Below, piece by piece: positions 41,415 through 50,499 of a stretch of 64,000 nt of DNA. Position numbers and translations under genes: made by a program. The notes under the pieces were generated by a model that was not told the DNA's origin, made no database searches, and worked only from the letters and a program-made list of their open reading frames with translations. The number at the start of each line of letters is the position of its first letter. Position 1 is the stretch's first letter. This stretch comes from an uncultured Collinsella sp. (GTDB taxonomy: Bacteria; Actinomycetota; Coriobacteriia; Coriobacteriales; Coriobacteriaceae): positions 1 to 64,000 of the forward strand of contig CABURU010000005.1 of the NCBI GenBank assembly GCA_902494085.1, in the 5' to 3' direction.

Positions 41415-43378
41415 GTGAGGCCGAAGCGTTGGTGGAATGTCCCGTTATCGTTGGCACGGCGGGCCATGTCGATCACGGTAAATCGGCGCTCATCGAGGCG
41501 CTGACGGGTAAAAACCCCGATCGCCTGGAAGTTGAGCGTCGTCGCGGCATGACGGTTGAGCTTGGCTTTGGCGAGCTGGCGCTGCCGAGTGGCAAGATCG
41601 TGGGCCTGGTTGACGTGCCGGGCCATGCACATTACTTGCGCGCCATGGTGCAGGGTGCCACGGGCATCGACGTTGCCGTGTTGGTGGTATCGGCCGTCGA
41701 GGGCGTGATGCCGCAGACCCGCGAGCACGTGCATGTGCTGGAGCTGCTGGGCGTCACGCATATGGTGGTCGCGCTGACGATGTGCGACCTGGCCGACGCC
41801 GAGATGACCGAGCTTGCCGAGCTCGATGTCGATGACTTTTTGTCGGGTACCGTGTTTGCGGACGCGCCGATTGTCCCCGTGTCGTCCAAGACCGGCGCGG
41901 GAATCGATGACCTGCTGGCTGCGCTCGACGAGCAGGTTGCCGCTTGCTGGGATTCCTGCCGTGCCCGTGCCGAGCTCACCGATGCCGCACCGCGTCTGCC
42001 CATCGACCGCTGCTTTACGATCAAGGGCGCCGGTACCGTGGTGACGGGAACGCTGCACGATGCGCCGGTTGCGGTGGGCGACGAGCTCGTCGCGCTGCCG
42101 TCGCGCACGGCCTGTCGCGTGCGCGGGATCCAAGTGCATGGCGACACGCAGCAGGCACTGCCCGGTCAGCGTGTGGCGCTCAACTTGGTGGGCGATGGTG
42201 TCGCCGCGCTCGATCGCGGTGAGATGCTCGGCGTGGCGGGCTGCTTTGGCCAGACGATGCGCTTTATGATGACGTTTACGTATTTGGGTCGCGAGGGCAC
42301 CAAGCCGCGCGTGCTCGAGTCGGGTGCGCGCGTGCACGTGATGGCCGGTACGGCCGAGGTCGTCGGTCGCATCATGTTCATGGAGGGCGAGGCCCCCATG
42401 GCGGTGGGCGAGACCCGTATCGTTCAGGTGCGCTTGGAAAACTCACTGCCGCTACGTGCCGGGGACCATACCGTGGTGCTGTCCTATTCGCCCGTTATGC
42501 TTGTTGGCGGCGGGCGCGTGCTGCTTTCGCGCTGCCGTCGCTCGCGCGAGCTTGTTGAAGGGGAGCGTGCGCTGTATGCGGCGCTCGAGTCCGGCGATAT
42601 CGCGGGCGGTATGGGCGCTTGGCTAGCGTTGCAGACGCTGCCGGTTACGGCGGTTGATGTTGCCGAGGCTTTGGATCTTGGTGTCGGCGAGGTCGATGTC
42701 GCACTGCGCGGGTTGGTGGCGCAGGGCTCCATTCGCAAGCTTGTCGTGGGTGATGCGGACCTCTTGGCGGACGCCGCCGTGCTCGATGCCGCCATGGACG
42801 TGCTGGCGGCGACCCTGGCCGCTATGCACGCGGCAGCTCCCAAGGAGACGGGCTTTACGCCCGGCGCCGTTGCCCATGCTGCGTGGCCTACCGCTGACGA
42901 TACAGTTGCCGCAGCCCTGATTTCCGAGGGCTGCTCGCGCGGCGTGTGCGCCGCCGAGGGGGCCGAGGTGTTCGACCCGCACTCCGCTGCCGCCGCGGCG
43001 CGTGTGGTGCACGAGGCTTGCGAGCGCATCGTTTCCTTGCTGGACGAAGCTGGCCTCGATGCGCCGACGCTGCCAGAGGTAGGCGAGCAACTACAGCTCG
43101 ATCGCGATACCATGACGCGTGCCCTGCGCGAGCTTTCGCTCAACCGCTCCATCGTAAAGATCGAGCGTGATGTGGCCCTGTCTGCTGCCGCTGAGGCCCA
43201 CGCGCGTGAGCTCGTCGCCGCTGCCATTGCCGACGCCGGCGGTGCTGCCACCACGAGCGTGCTGCGCGAGGCGCTGGGCGTGTCGCGCAAGCGTGCCATC
43301 AGCATCTTGGAGCACCTTGATGCCGTGCGCTTCACGGTGCTCGACAAGGATGCCGGCGGCCTGAGGTCCCTACGCTAG
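41411..43378 (+). CDS. selB: Selenocysteine-specific elongation factor SelB
   Basis: A 655-residue GTPase that brings Sec-tRNA(Sec) to the ribosome at a SECIS. The EF-Tu-like part has GTAGHVDHGKSALIEALTG (P-loop), a switch-2 DVPGHAHY and MCDLADAE in the NKxD position (CD in place of KD). The C-terminal half holds winged-helix domains that bind the SECIS hairpin (VAEALDLGVGEVDVALRGL, then TMTRALRELSLNRSIVKIE). Starts within the last codon of selA and ends 36 bases before tRNA-Sec. Confidence 0.94.
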   Translation: MSEAEALVECPVIVGTAGHVDHGKSALIEALTGKNPDRLEVERRRGMTVELGFGELALPSGKIVGLVDVPGHAHYLRAMVQGATGIDVAVLVVSAVEGVMPQTREHVHVLELLGVTHMVVALTMCDLADAEMTELAELDVDDFLSGTVFADAPIVPVSSKTGAGIDDLLAALDEQVAACWDSCRARAELTDAAPRLPIDRCFTIKGAGTVVTGTLHDAPVAVGDELVALPSRTACRVRGIQVHGDTQQALPGQRVALNLVGDGVAALDRGEMLGVAGCFGQTMRFMMTFTYLGREGTKPRVLESGARVHVMAGTAEVVGRIMFMEGEAPMAVGETRIVQVRLENSLPLRAGDHTVVLSYSPVMLVGGGRVLLSRCRRSRELVEGERALYAALESGDIAGGMGAWLALQTLPVTAVDVAEALDLGVGEVDVALRGLVAQGSIRKLVVGDADLLADAAVLDAAMDVLAATLAAMHAAAPKETGFTPGAVAHAAWPTADDTVAAALISEGCSRGVCAAEGAEVFDPHSAAAAARVVHEACERIVSLLDEAGLDAPTLPEVGEQLQLDRDTMTRALRELSLNRSIVKIERDVALSAAAEAHARELVAAAIADAGGAATTSVLREALGVSRKRAISILEHLDAVRFTVLDKDAGGLRSLR

Positions 43379-43414
43379 ATTGGCTGCTCGGTTTGGTAAA
43401 ATACCGCCGCACTT

Positions 43415-43511
43415 GGGAACGGATGGGCTCCGGTGGGCTCCGCGGTCCTCAAAACCGTTGCGAGGCGTGCAAAACGTCTTGGATGTGTTCGATTCACATA
43501 CGTTCCCGCCA
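43415..43511 (+). tRNA. selC: Selenocysteine tRNA (TCA)
   Basis: A 97-base tRNA. Acceptor GGGAACG (43415-43421) pairs with CGTTCCC (43501-43507), then G and CCA. A six-pair D-stem with a four-base loop (GGGCTC-CGGT-GGGCTC), an anticodon loop CCTCAAA giving TCA, a long extra arm (AGGCGT paired with ACGTCT) and a five-pair T-stem ATGTG/CACAT are all visible. The six-pair D-stem and long extra arm identify tRNA-Sec. The eighth acceptor pair would be G-A. It lies directly after selB. Confidence 0.95.
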
Positions 43512-43665
43512 CACGCTACCAGCGCTTTTGTGCTCGCGGTCTTGCTGCGTGCCGCAAAGGCGCTGTTTTGTTTTTGCACGAGCTTTTCGTAGCGCCGCTA
43601 TTTCGGCGGCGGTATTTAGCTTGGTGCATCGGGTTTCGAGCATGCCGATGGGGGTGTTTTGCCGT

Positions 43666-44298
43666 ATGACTACCGTAAGACGAGCCGATCTTTCTTGCGT
43701 CGTCCAGGCGGGCGGGCTTTCGTCGCGCATGGGTTGCGATAAGGCGCGGATGTTGTTTTGCGGCGAGCCGCTCATCGAACGCGTGCTGGGTCGGCTGGCA
43801 CAGGTCGCCGGCGAATTGGTCGTGACGACCTCGCGTCCCAGCGAGCTTGCCTATCTTGAGGAGCGCGCGTTTGGCGGTCTTGTGCCGCGCGTGGTAGCGG
43901 ACCTTGAAGGGTCGGCGGGTGCCATGCGTGGCATCGCGAGCTCGCTGGCTGCCGCTCGGTTGCCCCTCGCGGCGATCGTCGCCTGCGATATGCCGTTCGT
44001 CTCGCCAGAACTGATCGGCGCGCTTTCGGATCGGGTCAAGGAAGGTCCGCTGGATGTGTGCGTCCCGCGCGAGGAGCGGGGGATTGAGCCGCTGTGCGCC
44101 GTGTGGCGCCGCCAGGCTTGCGCGCCGGTTGCCCGAGAGTTGCTCGACCAGGACCGCCAACGCATCCGCTGTTTGATCGACCGGGTCCATGCCGGCTATC
44201 TGGATGAGCCCCAGATTGTCGAGGTTGCCGGTTCCACACTCTGCTTCGAAAACGTCAATACACCCGAGGAGTTTGCGGCGGCCGAGTTACTCGCCTAG
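43666..44298 (+). CDS. mobA: Molybdenum cofactor guanylyltransferase MobA
   Basis: A 210-residue nucleotidyltransferase that attaches GMP to Mo-molybdopterin to give MGD, needed by FdhF. The signature CVVQAGGLSSRMGCDKARM (residues about 10-28), VADLEGSAGAMRGIASSL and IVACDMPFVSPELI are present. ATG at 43666 is taken because of GGGGGT upstream; ATG at 43642 or 43648 are alternatives. It is placed between selC and a DUF3343 gene, so a specialised MobA-like (for example cytidylyl/selenium-enzyme) role cannot be excluded. Confidence 0.85.
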   Translation: MTTVRRADLSCVVQAGGLSSRMGCDKARMLFCGEPLIERVLGRLAQVAGELVVTTSRPSELAYLEERAFGGLVPRVVADLEGSAGAMRGIASSLAAARLPLAAIVACDMPFVSPELIGALSDRVKEGPLDVCVPREERGIEPLCAVWRRQACAPVARELLDQDRQRIRCLIDRVHAGYLDEPQIVEVAGSTLCFENVNTPEEFAAAELLA

Positions 44299-44313
44299 AC
44301 GATTGGAGTTGCC

Positions 44314-44709
44314 ATGTCTCACGATATTTGTCCCGACACGGGAGAACCTTGCACTTGCGACGGGTCCGAACCCTGTACCTGCGGTTGCGGTGGCTGTGGA
44401 CATACTGCGGAAGAGGAAGCGGCCGCCGCGGCGTATCGTGAGGCACACCGCGAAGGCCCGTCCGGCGATGCCCTCGACCACGAGCGCAAGATCATCGTGT
44501 CGTTCGACAGCACCTTCGATGTGATGGAATGCGAGCAGCTGTGCCTTGCCGCCGGTGTGCCCGGGCGCATCATGCCTTTGCCCGGCTCCATCACCGCCGG
44601 CTGCGGCCTGTGCTGGGTCATGCCGTTCTCCGGCGATGCCCTCGCCGCCTTCCGCGCTGCCACCGAAGGCCGCATAACCCCCGCCGACTATCATCAGCTC
44701 GTCCTCTAA
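44314..44709 (+). CDS. DUF3343 protein with a cysteine-rich N-terminal head
   Basis: A 131-residue protein. Residues 60-131 are a DUF3343 domain (IIVSFDSTFDVMECEQLC, GVPGRIMPLPGSITAGCGLCW), homologous to the small protein at 16509. The first 30 residues are unusual: CPDTGEPCTCDGSEPCTC then GCGGCGH, seven or more Cys in 30 residues, a likely metal- or chalcogen-binding head. A helical Ala/Glu-rich linker joins the two parts. It follows mobA by 15 bases. A selenium or sulfur carrier role for molybdenum enzymes is inferred from context only. Confidence 0.75.
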   Translation: MSHDICPDTGEPCTCDGSEPCTCGCGGCGHTAEEEAAAAAYREAHREGPSGDALDHERKIIVSFDSTFDVMECEQLCLAAGVPGRIMPLPGSITAGCGLCWVMPFSGDALAAFRAATEGRITPADYHQLVL

Positions 44710-44712
44710 TTA

Positions 44713-44756
44713 CCAAAACCACCACAAAGGTGCCTGTCCCCAATGTGGCGGTTTGG
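44713..44756. repeat. Short degenerate inverted repeat
   Basis: CCAAAACCACCACA (44713-44726) pairs imperfectly with TGTGGCGGTTTGG (44744-44756) around TGCCTGTCCCC. It looks like a remnant of a palindromic intergenic element and may serve as a terminator for the mobA unit. Confidence 0.45.
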
Positions 44757-44965
44757 AACATGTGGACGAAACAGCTTCGAAACACGCGATTTGTTCGTCA
44801 GGTGCTTAAAAACGCCTCTACCTGCATCGTAATCAAAACGAAACATCCGCCCGTCGGCTTATGCGAAACTTTCCCGCAACAGTGCGATATTATCCATACT
44901 CGATAAAGTTCGCGGCGCATAGGGTGCCGCGACCAACATTTTCGTTTCCCATCATTGGAGGAAGC

Positions 44966-46321
44966 ATGAGCTACACGCAGAAAGTTCTCGAAGAGCTCAA
45001 GGCCCGCTATCCCGAGCAGCCTGAGTTCATCCAGGCCGCGACCGAGATCCTCGGCACCATTCAGCCGGCGCTCGACGCCCACCCCGAGTACGAGGAGGCC
45101 GCCCTGCTGGAGCGCCTCGTCGAGCCCGAGCGCATCGTCATGTTCCGTGTTCCCTGGGTCGACGACCAGGGCAAGGTTCAGGTCAACCGCGGCTATCGCG
45201 TCGAGTTCAACTCTGCCATTGGACCCTACAAGGGCGGCCTGCGCTTTAACCCGACGGTTACCCTGGGTATGCTCAAGTTCCTGGGTCTGGAGCAGATTCT
45301 CAAGAACAGCCTGACCACCCTTCCCATGGGCGGCGGCAAGGGCGGCTCCGACTTTGACCCCAAGGGCAAGTCCAACAACGAGATCATGCACTTCTGCCAG
45401 TCCTTCATGACCGAGCTCTATCGCCACATTGGCCCCAACACCGACGTTCCCGCCGGCGACCTGGGTGTTGGCGGCCGCGAGGTTGCCTACCTGTTCGGCC
45501 AGTACAAGCGCCTGACCAACGAGTGGACCGGCGTCCTTACCGGCAAGGGCCTCTCCTTTGGCGGCTCGCTTGCCCGTACCGAGGCCACCGGCTACGGCCT
45601 GGTCTACTTTGTGGACGAGTACCTCAAGAGCCGCGGCGAGTCCTTCGAGGGCAAGAACGTCGTCGTTCACGGCTCCGGTAACGTCGCCATCTACGCGGTC
45701 CAGAAGGTCGCCCAGCTCGGCGGCAAGGTGCTGGCCTGCTCCGACACCCATGGCTGGGTCGAGGATCCCGACGGCATCGACTACACCGTGCTCGAGCATG
45801 TCTACAACAAGAAGCGCTCCGGCCACGACAAGGGCGTCACGCTCGCCATGTACGTTGACGAGAAGCCCAACGCCGTGTGGCACGAGGGCGACGGCCGCGG
45901 CGTGTGGCAGCTTCCCTGCGACATCGCGCTGCCCTGTGCTCGCGAGAACACGCTGCTGCTCGAGGACGCCCAGGCGCTCGTCGCCAACGGCTGCAAGGTG
46001 GTCGGCGAGGGCGCGAACATGCCCACGACCATCGAGGCCACGACCTACTTCCAGGAGAACGGCGTCGCCTTTATGCCCGGTAAGGCTGCCAACGCCGGCG
46101 GCGTGCTCGTGTCCGGCCTTGAGATGAGCCAGAACGCCGAGCACCTGTCCTGGACCTTCGAGGAGGTCGACGGCAAGCTCGAGCAGCTCATGCGCGGCAT
46201 GTTCCACAACGTGGACGACACCGCCAAGGAGTACGGCCAGGAGGGCAACTTTGTCATGGGCGCCAACATCGCCGGCTTCCTGAAGGTCGCCGACGCCATG
46301 CTCGCCCAGGGCGTCTGCTAA
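44966..46321 (+). CDS. gdhA: Glutamate dehydrogenase (NADP-type)
   Basis: A 451-residue hexameric-type glutamate dehydrogenase making glutamate from 2-oxoglutarate and ammonia. NSAIGPYKGGLRF and LPMGGGKGGSDFDPKGKS carry the substrate and catalytic lysines; VVVHGSGNVAIYAVQKV is the dinucleotide fold; GEGANMPTT is conserved. ATG at 44966 has a GGAGGAAG site. A hairpin CGCGGC/GCCGCG lies just before it in the leader. Single-gene unit closed by a strong terminator. Confidence 0.94.
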   Translation: MSYTQKVLEELKARYPEQPEFIQAATEILGTIQPALDAHPEYEEAALLERLVEPERIVMFRVPWVDDQGKVQVNRGYRVEFNSAIGPYKGGLRFNPTVTLGMLKFLGLEQILKNSLTTLPMGGGKGGSDFDPKGKSNNEIMHFCQSFMTELYRHIGPNTDVPAGDLGVGGREVAYLFGQYKRLTNEWTGVLTGKGLSFGGSLARTEATGYGLVYFVDEYLKSRGESFEGKNVVVHGSGNVAIYAVQKVAQLGGKVLACSDTHGWVEDPDGIDYTVLEHVYNKKRSGHDKGVTLAMYVDEKPNAVWHEGDGRGVWQLPCDIALPCARENTLLLEDAQALVANGCKVVGEGANMPTTIEATTYFQENGVAFMPGKAANAGGVLVSGLEMSQNAEHLSWTFEEVDGKLEQLMRGMFHNVDDTAKEYGQEGNFVMGANIAGFLKVADAMLAQGVC

Positions 46322-46346
46322 ACCCTGCCTGACATAGCATGTGATG

Positions 46347-46378
46347 AGGCTCCCAGCTGTCCGGCTGGGAGCCTTTTT
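46347..46378 (+). terminator. Terminator of gdhA
   Basis: AGGCTCCCAGC (46347-46357) pairs perfectly with GCTGGGAGCCT (46364-46374) with a six-base loop and TTTTT. Confidence 0.92.
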
Positions 46379-46441
46379 CTATGGTGACGATGGCGGCGCC
46401 CCCTCGTTTGGTACACTTAAACGTACTGGACAAGTGGAGAG

Positions 46442-47356
46442 ATGGGGGAGAACGTGCTCAAGTTCGGTACCTACGTCCGTGTTGGAAACGCGGCCGAAGC
46501 CTATGAGCTCTTGCAGAAGAACCGCAACAACAAGATTGTGGGCGGCGGCATCTGGATGCGTCTGGGTTCGCGTCGTGTGGCGACGGCGATTGACCTTTCG
46601 GCCTGCGGACTCGATCAGATCGAGGAGACCGCGACCGAGTTTCGCATCGGTGCCATGTGCACCCTGCGCCAGCTCGAGCGCCATGTCGGGCTCAACGCGC
46701 TTGTCAACAATGTCTTTGAGTTTGCCGTCCACGACATCGTGGGCGTGCAGCTGCGCAATACCGCCACGGTGGGCGGCAGCATCTACGGCCGCTTTGGCTT
46801 CTCGGACGTTCTCTCTGCCTTCCTCGCGCTCGATTCCTATGTTGAGCTGACGGGTGCCGGCCGCGTGCCGCTCGCCGAGTTCGTGCGGATGGGCTACGTG
46901 CGCGACGTGATCGAGCACGTCGTGGTCGTTAAGCACGACTACCGCGCGAGCTATGAGGCCGTGCGCAAGGCCGCGACCGATTTCCCCTCCTTAAACGTCA
47001 CCGCCGCCTGGTGGGACAACAGTTGGCATGTCACCGTGGGCGCCCGCCCGCTGCGCGCGACCCTGCTGCAGGGCGAGGCATGCGGCCTGGTGAACGGGCA
47101 GCCTTCCGAGGACGAGCTGCGCGCCCTGGCCGCGTCCGTACGCGCGCTGAGCTACGGCACCAATCTGTGGGGCTCGGCCGACTACCGCCGTCGCATCTCG
47201 GCCCCGCTTGCCGTGCAGGCCGTGCGCCGCGCCGCCGGCATCGAGCTTTCGGCCGCGCTTGCCCGCGAGCTCGAGACCGTGCAAGTGCCTAAGTTTGCCA
47301 CGGACGAGTATTCCTGCCGCCGCGTGCCCGGCGTCGATTCTAGCGAGGTGCGCTAA
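46442..47356 (+). CDS. FAD-binding subunit of a molybdenum hydroxylase (XdhB-like)
   Basis: A 304-residue protein of the CO dehydrogenase/xanthine dehydrogenase FAD subunit family. The FAD-contacting loops are visible as KIVGGGIWMRLG (about 31-42) and VQLRNTATVGGSIYG (about 101-115). It passes electrons from the iron-sulfur domain of its partner to an acceptor. The start is uncertain: ATG at 46442 is used, with GTG at 46454 as the alternative. The stop overlaps the partner's ATG (TAATG). Confidence 0.82.
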   Translation: MGENVLKFGTYVRVGNAAEAYELLQKNRNNKIVGGGIWMRLGSRRVATAIDLSACGLDQIEETATEFRIGAMCTLRQLERHVGLNALVNNVFEFAVHDIVGVQLRNTATVGGSIYGRFGFSDVLSAFLALDSYVELTGAGRVPLAEFVRMGYVRDVIEHVVVVKHDYRASYEAVRKAATDFPSLNVTAAWWDNSWHVTVGARPLRATLLQGEACGLVNGQPSEDELRALAASVRALSYGTNLWGSADYRRRISAPLAVQAVRRAAGIELSAALARELETVQVPKFATDEYSCRRVPGVDSSEVR

Positions 47357-50187
47357 TGGCTGCCAAACTCATCGATCTTTCCTTTACGCTCAACGGCCGC
47401 AAGGTCAAGGTTCAGATTGCCCCCGACACCATGCTCTTTGCGCTGCTGCGCGAGCAGGGCTGCGCGTCGGTGCGCTGCGCCTGCGAGACCACCAACTGCG
47501 GCCTGTGCACGGTGTGGCTCGACGGCGACCCGGTGCTGAGCTGCTCAGTTCCCGCCGCCCGTGTTGAGGGACACACCGTCACCACGCTCGAGGGCCTCAA
47601 GGCCGAGTCCGAGGCGCTTGCCCGCGCCATGGCTGCCGAAGGTGCCGAGCAGTGCGGTTTTTGCGCCCCCGGTCTTATCATGAACGTGCTGGCGCTCGCC
47701 CGCGCCGCCAAGGAGGACCAGAGCCTCGTCGCCACGCGCGAGGAGCTCTCGCGCCAGCTCGCCGGCAACCTCTGCCGTTGCAGCGGCTACGAGAGCCAGC
47801 TGCGCGCCATCGTTCGTTTCCTCAACGAGTCCGGCGTACAGGTGGGCTTTGAGATGCCCGGGCTGCCGGTCAACGACACCAGCTCTGACGGCGTCTCCTA
47901 CAAGCAGATCACCCACAAGCAGCCCAAGAAGGACTCGAAGGCTCTGCTCGAGGGCCGTCCCGTCTACACGGGCGATATGGTGCCCGCCGGCGCGCTCATC
48001 GTCAAACTCAAGCGCAGCCCCTATGCCCGCGCCAAGATCCGCTCCATCGACACGTCTCGCGCGTTGAAGGTGCCCGGTGTCGTGGGCGTCTACACCTACG
48101 AGGACGTGCCCAAGCGCCGCTTTACCATCGCCGGCCAGAGCTATCCGCAGCCGAGTCCCTACGACCGCCTGATCCTCGAGAACCTCGTGCGCTACCAAAA
48201 CGAGGAGGTGGCGATCGTCGCCGCCGAGACCGAGGAGGCCGCCGACAAGGCGCTTAAGCTCATCAAGGTCGACTACGAGGTGCTCGAGCCGCTGCTCGAC
48301 TTTACCCAGGCACTCGATAACGACATCGTGGTCCACCCCGAGGGCGACGTGACCTTTATGTTCCCGCAGGGCGGCGACGTTGCTCGCAACCTGGTGTGCA
48401 GCGGTACCAGCGATTATGGCGACCTGGACGAAGCCTTCGCCCAGAGCGACATCGTCTTTGAGCGCACTTACACCAGCCAGGCCACGCAGACCGCGCCCAT
48501 GGAGACCTTCCGTGCCTTCGCGACGACCGACGCGTTCGGCCGCATCTCGGTGACCACTTCTACGCAGGTGCCCTTCCACGTGCGCCGCATGGTCGCGCAG
48601 TCGCTCGACATTCCGCAGTCGCAGGTGCAGGTTATTAAGCCGCGCATCGGCGGCGGCTTTGGCTCCAAGCAGACGGGCTGCTGCGAGATCTTCGTGGCGT
48701 TTGTGACGCAGCAGACTGGCCGTCCGAGCTACTGCTGCTACACCCGCGAGGAGACCATCACCGCGGGCAACTCGCGCCACCAGATGCAGATGACCGTTAA
48801 GCTGGGCGCCATGAACGACGGCACCATCACGGCCATCGACCTGCACACGTTGTCCAACGCCGGCGCGTACGGCGAGCACGCTACAACGACGATTGGCCTT
48901 TCGGGCCACAAGAGCCTGCCCATCTACAACCACGTGAAGGCGAGCCGCTTTAGCTGGGACGCCGTCTACACCAACACCAACCGCGGCGGCGCGTATCGTG
49001 GCTACGGTGCCACCCAGGGCCAGTTTGCCGTGGAGAGCGCCGTCAACGAGCTCGCCGACATGCTGCACATGGACCCCGCCGACCTGCGCCTTAAGAACAT
49101 CGTGCGCGAGGGCGAGGTCATGCCGCAGTACTACAACGAGAAGCTCAACGCCTGCGCGCTCGACCGCTGCCTGCTGCGCGCGATGGACATGATTGGCTGG
49201 CGCGACAAGCCGCTGGCCGTGGACCTGGGCGACCGCGTGCGCGCCTTAGGCTGCGCGCTCACCATGCAGGGCTCGGGCATCTCCAACGTGGACATCGCCG
49301 GCATCGATATGCGCCTGGAAGAGGACGGCTTCATTACCATCGGCACCGGCGCCACCGATAACGGCATGGGCGTCGATACGATCCTGGCGCAGATTGCCGC
49401 CGAGGAGCTGGGCGTGGAGAGCTCGCTGATCGTGGTGCGCGGCGTGGACACCGACGTGTCGCCGTTCGACGCCGGCTCGTACGCGAGCTCCGGTACCTAC
49501 GTGACGGGCCTTGCCGCCAAGAACGCCGCGACCGAGCTGCGCGAGAAAATTTGCGCCAAGGCCGCCCAGATGTGGGACGTTGACCCCGCCGACGTGGTCT
49601 TCGATGGCCAGTACGTGCGCCTGTCCGACGAGCGTGCCGCGCGCGAGCAGAACCGTTACCTTACGCTGCGCGACTTTGCCAACCTGTGTGTCAAGAACAT
49701 CGCGGGCGGCGACGCGCTGACCTCGCATGCCTCTGCCTGCCTGCCCGTTTCCCCTCCGCCGTTTATGGCCGGCATTGCCGAGGTCGAGGTCGACAAGGCC
49801 ACCGGCAAGGTGACTGTGGTGGATTACGCCGCTGCCGTTGACTGCGGCACCGTGATTAACGAGGCGCTCGCGCGCGTACAGGCCGAGGGCGGCATTGCCC
49901 AGGGCATCGGCCACGCGCTCTACGAGATTGTTGAGCACGACGATCGCGGCCGCCTGCGCACCGGCAACTTTATGAGCTACAAGCTGCCCACGCGCCTTGA
50001 TATCGGCAGCATTCGCGTGGCCTTTGAGCCGAGCTACGAGCCGACGGGTCCGTTTGGCGCCAAGTCGATCGGCGAGGTCGTCATCAACACGCCGCTCGCC
50101 GCCGTGGCCTCGGCCGTCGCACACGCCACCGGCCACCAGGTTCGCTCGCTGCCGATCACGCCGGAGAAAGCGCTGCTGGGGGAGTAG
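47356..50187 (+). CDS. Molybdenum hydroxylase, [2Fe-2S] plus Mo-binding fusion (xanthine dehydrogenase type)
   Basis: A 943-residue protein joining an iron-sulfur subunit (residues 1-155: CACETTNCGLCTVW...C and QCGFCAPG ... NLCRCSGY) to the large molybdopterin subunit (about 185-943). The Mo domain has PRIGGGFGSKQTGCCE, NRGGAYRGYGATQGQFAVE and the C-terminal FGAKSIGEVVINTP with the catalytic Glu. It should hydroxylate purines or other N-heterocycles. With the FAD subunit it forms a two-gene enzyme. Selenium-dependent enzymes of this class carry a labile Se ligand on Mo, not a coded Sec, so the sequence cannot show selenium use directly; nearby mobA, DUF3343, yedF and selD make it plausible. 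Confidence 0.85.
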   Translation: MAAKLIDLSFTLNGRKVKVQIAPDTMLFALLREQGCASVRCACETTNCGLCTVWLDGDPVLSCSVPAARVEGHTVTTLEGLKAESEALARAMAAEGAEQCGFCAPGLIMNVLALARAAKEDQSLVATREELSRQLAGNLCRCSGYESQLRAIVRFLNESGVQVGFEMPGLPVNDTSSDGVSYKQITHKQPKKDSKALLEGRPVYTGDMVPAGALIVKLKRSPYARAKIRSIDTSRALKVPGVVGVYTYEDVPKRRFTIAGQSYPQPSPYDRLILENLVRYQNEEVAIVAAETEEAADKALKLIKVDYEVLEPLLDFTQALDNDIVVHPEGDVTFMFPQGGDVARNLVCSGTSDYGDLDEAFAQSDIVFERTYTSQATQTAPMETFRAFATTDAFGRISVTTSTQVPFHVRRMVAQSLDIPQSQVQVIKPRIGGGFGSKQTGCCEIFVAFVTQQTGRPSYCCYTREETITAGNSRHQMQMTVKLGAMNDGTITAIDLHTLSNAGAYGEHATTTIGLSGHKSLPIYNHVKASRFSWDAVYTNTNRGGAYRGYGATQGQFAVESAVNELADMLHMDPADLRLKNIVREGEVMPQYYNEKLNACALDRCLLRAMDMIGWRDKPLAVDLGDRVRALGCALTMQGSGISNVDIAGIDMRLEEDGFITIGTGATDNGMGVDTILAQIAAEELGVESSLIVVRGVDTDVSPFDAGSYASSGTYVTGLAAKNAATELREKICAKAAQMWDVDPADVVFDGQYVRLSDERAAREQNRYLTLRDFANLCVKNIAGGDALTSHASACLPVSPPPFMAGIAEVEVDKATGKVTVVDYAAAVDCGTVINEALARVQAEGGIAQGIGHALYEIVEHDDRGRLRTGNFMSYKLPTRLDIGSIRVAFEPSYEPTGPFGAKSIGEVVINTPLAAVASAVAHATGHQVRSLPITPEKALLGE

Positions 50188-50211
50188 CGGGTCGGCGAAC
50201 AAGCCGTAATG

Positions 50212-50240
50212 GGCGGGGCGGGGCAACTCGCCCCGCCTTT
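50212..50240 (+). terminator. Terminator after the molybdenum hydroxylase genes
   Basis: GGCGGGGCG (50212-50220) pairs perfectly with CGCCCCGCC (50229-50237), then TTT. Confidence 0.75.
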
Positions 50241-50327
50241 CGCACTCGTGGTGAGGTCGTGAGCCTGTAAAAGGTGTGCGTGCGCTTGTCGTTCGTATCT
50301 GCTATCATTCCTAGTCTGTGCGCTCAT

Positions 50328-50411
50328 GCGGGCGTGGCGGAATTGGTAGACGCGCCAGATTTAGGTTCTGGTGGGATTCCCGTGAAGGTTCGAGTCCTTT
50401 CGCCCGCACCA
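50328..50411 (+). tRNA. tRNA-Leu (TAG)
   Basis: Acceptor GCGGGCG (50328-50334) with CGCCCGC (50401-50407), anticodon loop TTTAGGT between CCAGA and TCTGG, a class II extra arm, T-loop GGTTCGAGTCC and encoded CCA. Confidence 0.97.
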
Positions 50412-50499
50412 ACGCACCTGCGTCGGCTCCCGCCGTCGCGACTCTTTGTTGCATAAAGGTACCAGCACCTCAGATAAGCTGGGCAGTATGAGGAGGAAC

